Shown: piece after piece, positions 5,873 to 8,072 of the stretch | Layout of the letters: each line of letters starts with the position of its first letter | How positions within the stretch are numbered: the first letter of the stretch is position 1 | From: DASXBJ01 sp036491755 | Lineage (GTDB): Bacteria; Chloroflexota; Dormibacteria; Dormibacterales; Dormibacteraceae | Assembly: GCA_036491755.1 (NCBI GenBank) | Contig: DASXBJ010000123.1 | Span: forward strand, 1 to 8,072 | Reading direction: 5' to 3' | Length of the DNA stretch: 8,072 nt | Notes under the pieces: generated by a model | Databases searched by the model: none | Told to the model about the DNA's origin: nothing | Seen by the model: the letters and a program-made list of their open reading frames with translations, nothing else | Translations under genes and position numbers: made by a program

Positions 5873-7015
5873 CTAGACCGCCGCCTGCATGTGGTGGAGG
5901 ACCAGGTCCATCCCTTGCTCGAGCTCGGCATCGGTCACGCACCAGTGCGGCGAGAGCCTCACACGGCCGGGGCGGGAATCGACGATGACGCCGTCGGCCG
6001 CCAGGCGGCTCTCGACCTCTTCCGGCTCACCGCACTCGAGCGTGACGATCCCGCACCGCTGCTCGCGATCGCGCGGCGTGAACGTCCGGACCCCGCCGTG
6101 TTCGCAGCGTTCCAGGATCCGTCCGGTCAGGTCGCGGAGTCGTTCCTGGATGGCCGCGACCCCTGTCTCGAGGACCAGCTCGAGGCCCGCCACGCCGGCG
6201 TAGTGCGACGCGACGGCCCAGGTGCCTGTTTCCAGTCGCCTGGCGTCGTCGGCGAAAACGAGCTCGCTCAGCGTGAAAGAGAAGGGTTCGCGGGTGGCAA
6301 ACCAGCCGGTGCCCTGGGGCAGGACTTTGGGGATCAGCTCGGGCCGCACATAAAGGAAGGCGTTGCCCGGTCCGCCGCTGAGCCACTTCAAGCACCCGCC
6401 CACGAATGCGTCGCAACCCATCGCCTCGACGTCGAGCGGCACGCAGCCACAGGTCTGGTAGCCGTCGATCAGGCACAGCGCCCCGGAGGCGTGCGCCGAG
6501 TCGGCGATGGTGCGCACGTCCTGCAGGTAGCCGGTTGTGTAGAAGAGGTGGGTCGTGGCGACGAGGGCTGTCCGCTCGTCGATTCGGGCTGCGAAGTCCT
6601 CGGGCGGGATCGTCCTCCCGTCGCGCGAGGGCACGAACTCGACCTCGAACCAGGGCCGGCTGAGGAACTGGTGGCCGATGGTCGGGAAGTCGAGCTCGCC
6701 GATGAGCACCTTGTTGCGGCCTGGGGGCAGGGGCAGGCCCGACGCCAGGGTGCTGAGCGCGACCGAGACCGACGGGGCGATGGCCGTTGCGCCGGCGGGC
6801 GCGTGGAGCAGCTCGCCGACCCGGTCCCGGAACCGGGACAGCATCGGCAGCCAGTCGGAATGCCAGACGGGGGTGCCCTTCTCATCCCAGTCCTGGGCAT
6901 AGCGGGCAAGGGCTGCGCGCCCGCGGCGCGGCAGGGGCCCCAGCGAGCAGGCGTTCAGGTAGATGCAGCGGTCGAGAAGGGGGAACTCCGACCGCAGCGC
7001 TTCCCAGTCAGGCAT
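5873..7015 (-). CDS. Class V aminotransferase-fold PLP enzyme, kynureninase-like
   Basis: The 380-residue protein has the class V PLP fold. The N terminus holds YLNACSLGPLP (19-29). D184 in CLIDGYQTCG should pair with the pyridine nitrogen. K210 in GGCLKWLSGGPGNAFLYVRPEL is the expected Schiff-base lysine, and the following GGPGNAFLYV resembles kynureninases. GWFATREPFSF (237-247), RRLETGT (259-265) and R353 in GRVRLSPHWCVTDAELEQ (the usual substrate-carboxylate arginine) fit the same group. Kynureninase splits kynurenine into anthranilate and alanine, but related enzymes include cysteine desulfurases and epimerases, so the substrate is open. It is slightly shorter than classical kynureninases (over 400 aa), and no other kynurenine-pathway gene is in view. 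It is first in the minus-strand unit, 4 bases from the mutase gene. The ATG at 7015 lacks a Shine-Dalgarno sequence, hinting at a leaderless message. Confidence 0.85.
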   Translation of the reverse strand: MPDWEALRSEFPLLDRCIYLNACSLGPLPRRGRAALARYAQDWDEKGTPVWHSDWLPMLSRFRDRVGELLHAPAGATAIAPSVSVALSTLASGLPLPPGRNKVLIGELDFPTIGHQFLSRPWFEVEFVPSRDGRTIPPEDFAARIDERTALVATTHLFYTTGYLQDVRTIADSAHASGALCLIDGYQTCGCVPLDVEAMGCDAFVGGCLKWLSGGPGNAFLYVRPELIPKVLPQGTGWFATREPFSFTLSELVFADDARRLETGTWAVASHYAGVAGLELVLETGVAAIQERLRDLTGRILERCEHGGVRTFTPRDREQRCGIVTLECGEPEEVESRLAADGVIVDSRPGRVRLSPHWCVTDAELEQGMDLVLHHMQAAV

Positions 7016-7034
7016 CGACCCATATAGGTTATGG
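7016..7034 (-). promoter_or_regulatory. Candidate -10 and inverted-repeat operator before the PLP enzyme gene
   Basis: CCATA (7020-7024) and TATGG (7030-7034) form a perfect 5-bp inverted repeat with a 5-base centre, ending 4 bases before the ATG at 7015. On the minus strand, TAACCT (7031-7026) within it fits a TANNNT -10 box placed for a nearly leaderless transcript. A repressor bound to the repeat would block this promoter. No good -35 is seen, so the promoter call is tentative. Confidence 0.35.
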
Positions 7035-7093
7035 CCCCAACCCGGCGGCCCGGCCGGCGAACTCCTTCGTGAGCGGGCCGTTAACAGGCTGGG

Positions 7094-7122
7094 TTGCCTT
7101 GCTGCCGCCTGCGAATTAGATT
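7094..7122 (+). promoter_or_regulatory. Candidate sigma-70 promoter, distal to rpoB
   Basis: TTGCCT (7094-7099) matches four of six -35 consensus bases. It is 17 bases from TAGATT (7117-7122), which matches four of six at -10, inside an AT-rich patch. Transcription would start near 7129, giving an rpoB leader of about 330 bases. Confidence 0.35.
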
Positions 7123-7293
7123 CAATCGGAGTTGGTGCGTCAGGAGCTGGGGGAGGGGCTCCAATCTAGGGAGGGCCCCGCCAGGGGTGTGGTGCTCGCG
7201 GCGGCGGGCGGCGGGTCGAATTGCACAGCCAAACTCCGCGGCGTTGCGGTGGCGAGCCGATTGATTTAGGCCTCGCCAGACGGCCCAGGCGGG

Positions 7294-7302
7294 TGTTATA
7301 GT
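7294..7302 (+). promoter_or_regulatory. Candidate extended -10 promoter for rpoB
   Basis: TGTTATAGT contains a TGN extension followed by TATAGT, five of six bases of the -10 consensus. An extended -10 can work without a good -35, and none is obvious here. The start would be near 7309, just before the first hairpin of the leader. Confidence 0.5.
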
Positions 7303-7316
7303 GCCCGAAACCCCTC

Positions 7317-7341
7317 GGTCAGGCGGCGGTTTCGCCTGGCC
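7317..7341 (+). other. rpoB leader hairpin 1
   Basis: GGTCAGGCG (7317-7325) pairs with CGCCTGGCC (7333-7341) in a 9-bp stem with one G-U and a 7-base loop. No T run follows, so it is not a terminator by itself. Its 3' arm overlaps a competing repeat, CGAAACC (7306-7312) with GGTTTCG (7328-7334). Confidence 0.45.
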
Positions 7342-7350
7342 TCGATGACG

Positions 7351-7371
7351 CGTCCCCACGCGGGGGCGTTT
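7351..7371 (+). other. rpoB leader hairpin 2
   Basis: CGTCCCC (7351-7357) pairs with GGGGGCG (7362-7368) in a 7-bp stem with a 4-base loop, and outer bases can extend it imperfectly. Only three T residues follow, so at best it is a weak attenuator or pause site. It lies between the two proximal candidate promoters. Confidence 0.4.
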
Positions 7372-7376
7372 CGTCG

Positions 7377-7382
7377 TATACT
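7377..7382 (+). promoter_or_regulatory. Candidate proximal -10 box for rpoB
   Basis: TATACT matches five of six bases of the -10 consensus and sits 76 bases before the rpoB ATG. The -35 region is GC-rich and overlaps hairpin 2. Transcription would start near 7389 and yield a leader of about 70 bases lacking both hairpins. Confidence 0.45.
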
Positions 7383-7446
7383 GGCCGTTCGTGCACGCCC
7401 GGCCGCTCACCATGCCCATTAACTGAGCGCGCCCTTTTTCCCGGAG

Positions 7447-7452
7447 AAGGAG
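7447..7452 (+). promoter_or_regulatory. rpoB Shine-Dalgarno sequence
   Basis: AAGGAG stands 6 bases before the ATG at 7459, a near-ideal ribosome site. It supports that start over the in-frame ATG four codons later at 7471. Confidence 0.85.
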
Positions 7453-7458
7453 AACCGA

Positions 7459-8072
7459 ATGATCTCAGAGATGAGAGCTCCCGCGCGTCTTAGCTACGGC
7501 CGCATCCCGAACCTCGTCGAGCTGAAGGACCTTATAGCTACGCAGCTCGACTCGTTCAAGTGGTTCAAGTCGGACGGCCTACGGGAGCTCTTCGACGAGA
7601 TCAATCCGATCACCGACTACACCGGCAAGAACTTCGAGCTGAAGTTCCTCGACTACGAGTTCGGCCAGCCCAAGTTCTCGGTCGAGGAGTGCCGCAACCG
7701 CGACATGACCTACGCCGCGCCGTTGCGGATCAAGACCCGGCTCACAATCAAGGAGACCGGGGAGATCAAGGAGTCCGAGGTCTACATGGGCGACTTCGCC
7801 ATGATGACCGACGAGGGCACCTTCATCGTCAACGGCACGGAGCGCGTCGTCGTGTCGCAGCTCGTGCGCTCGCCGGGCGTCTACTTCACCGCCGCGGAAG
7901 ACCCCAACACCGGCCGCAAGCTCTTTGGCGCCAAGCTCATCCCGAACCGCGGCGCGTGGCTCGAGATCGAGACCTCGGCCAAGGACCTGCTCACGGTGAA
8001 GATCGACCGCAAGCGCAAGGTGCCCGTCACAGTCCTGCTCAAGGCCCTCGAGCTGCCGCAGCTGAAAGGCAC
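7459..8072 (+). CDS. rpoB: DNA-directed RNA polymerase beta subunit, N-terminal part (3' end outside window)
   Basis: The first 204 codons of RpoB, the catalytic beta subunit of RNA polymerase, are present and the frame runs off the window. The opening YGRIPNLVELKDLIATQLDSFKWF is typical of the beta N terminus. The segment EVYMGDFAMMTDEGTFIVNGTERVVVSQLVRSPGVYF is a strong family hallmark of the beta protrusion/lobe region. The rifampicin pocket lies further downstream and is not visible. The start ATG at 7459 is supported by AAGGAG at 7447-7452. In most bacteria rpoB follows rplL directly; here it has its own upstream region and lies about 4.9 kb from rplL. Confidence 0.97.
   Translation, partial: MISEMRAPARLSYGRIPNLVELKDLIATQLDSFKWFKSDGLRELFDEINPITDYTGKNFELKFLDYEFGQPKFSVEECRNRDMTYAAPLRIKTRLTIKETGEIKESEVYMGDFAMMTDEGTFIVNGTERVVVSQLVRSPGVYFTAAEDPNTGRKLFGAKLIPNRGAWLEIETSAKDLLTVKIDRKRKVPVTVLLKALELPQLKG

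Larger units (their letters stand above)
7035..7458. other. Intergenic region between the divergent PLP-enzyme and rpoB genes
   Basis: These roughly 420 bases show no convincing coding frame on either strand and no tRNA or other recognised RNA gene. Their content is regulatory: three candidate plus-strand promoters (listed separately), two hairpins near 7317-7368, and a G-rich tract at 7149-7175 with a small hairpin (GGAGC 7143-7147 with GCTCC 7158-7162). A long rpoB leader is likely if the distal promoters are used. Confidence 0.6.

Noticed and set aside
5675..7027. Plus-strand open frame of 450 codons opposite the PLP enzyme and mutase genes
   Set aside because: The minus-strand frames carry complete catalytic motifs; this product is Arg/Gly/Ala/Asp-rich with no recognisable domain.
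7196..7225. Fragment resembling a tRNA T-loop (GGGTCGAATTGC)
   Set aside because: No 5-bp T stem, anticodon arm or acceptor stem can be built around it on either strand.
7081..7419. Possible 112-residue minus-strand gene in the rpoB upstream region
   Set aside because: No ribosome site, no recognisable domain, composition like random GC-rich sequence, and it covers the promoter and hairpin region of rpoB.

Overview
The window is high-GC bacterial chromosome that carries the ribosomal-protein/RNA-polymerase 'beta' cluster. The order is the end of rplK, then rplA, a GNAT acetyltransferase gene, an L10 leader with attenuator, rplJ, rplL, a strong terminator, an inverted three-gene metabolic block, and finally the first 204 codons of rpoB. 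The high GC content, TTG starts, apparently leaderless genes and a glycosidase/mutase pair close to mycobacterial Rv3401/Rv3400 suggest an actinobacterium or a GC-rich Chloroflexota-type lineage such as the soil 'Dormibacterota'. This placement is inference from style; no rRNA is present.

Plus strand, 1-2626: rplK and rplA overlap as TAATG. A RimJ/RimL-type acetyltransferase (966-1505) sits between rplA and rplJ. Its stop codon overlaps a perfect TATAAT, which is followed by a convincing L10 leader (kinked stem and GCGA-capped hairpin, 1515-1569). A terminator-like hairpin (1592-1625 plus a T run) contains the rplJ Shine-Dalgarno sequence. rplJ (TTG start at 1634) and rplL follow, ending at an intrinsic terminator at 2592-2626.

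Minus strand, 7015 down to 2660: a tightly packed unit transcribed as kynureninase-like class V PLP enzyme, then beta-phosphoglucomutase-type HAD phosphatase, then family 65 glycoside phosphorylase. Gaps are 4 bp and then a 4-base TTGA overlap. The last two probably form a disaccharide salvage route: phosphorolysis of an alpha-glucobiose to beta-glucose-1-phosphate and glucose, then conversion to glucose-6-phosphate. The role of the PLP enzyme in this group is unclear.

Intergenic 7016-7458 separates this block from the divergent rpoB and holds several candidate plus-strand promoters and two stable hairpins. rpoB begins at 7459 with a good Shine-Dalgarno sequence and runs off the window.

I see no mobile elements, CRISPR arrays or tRNA genes, and no strong sign of a wholly new system. 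The most interesting points are the acetyltransferase beside the L12 gene, the dual-purpose attenuator ahead of rplJ, and the inverted metabolic block that splits rplL from rpoB.
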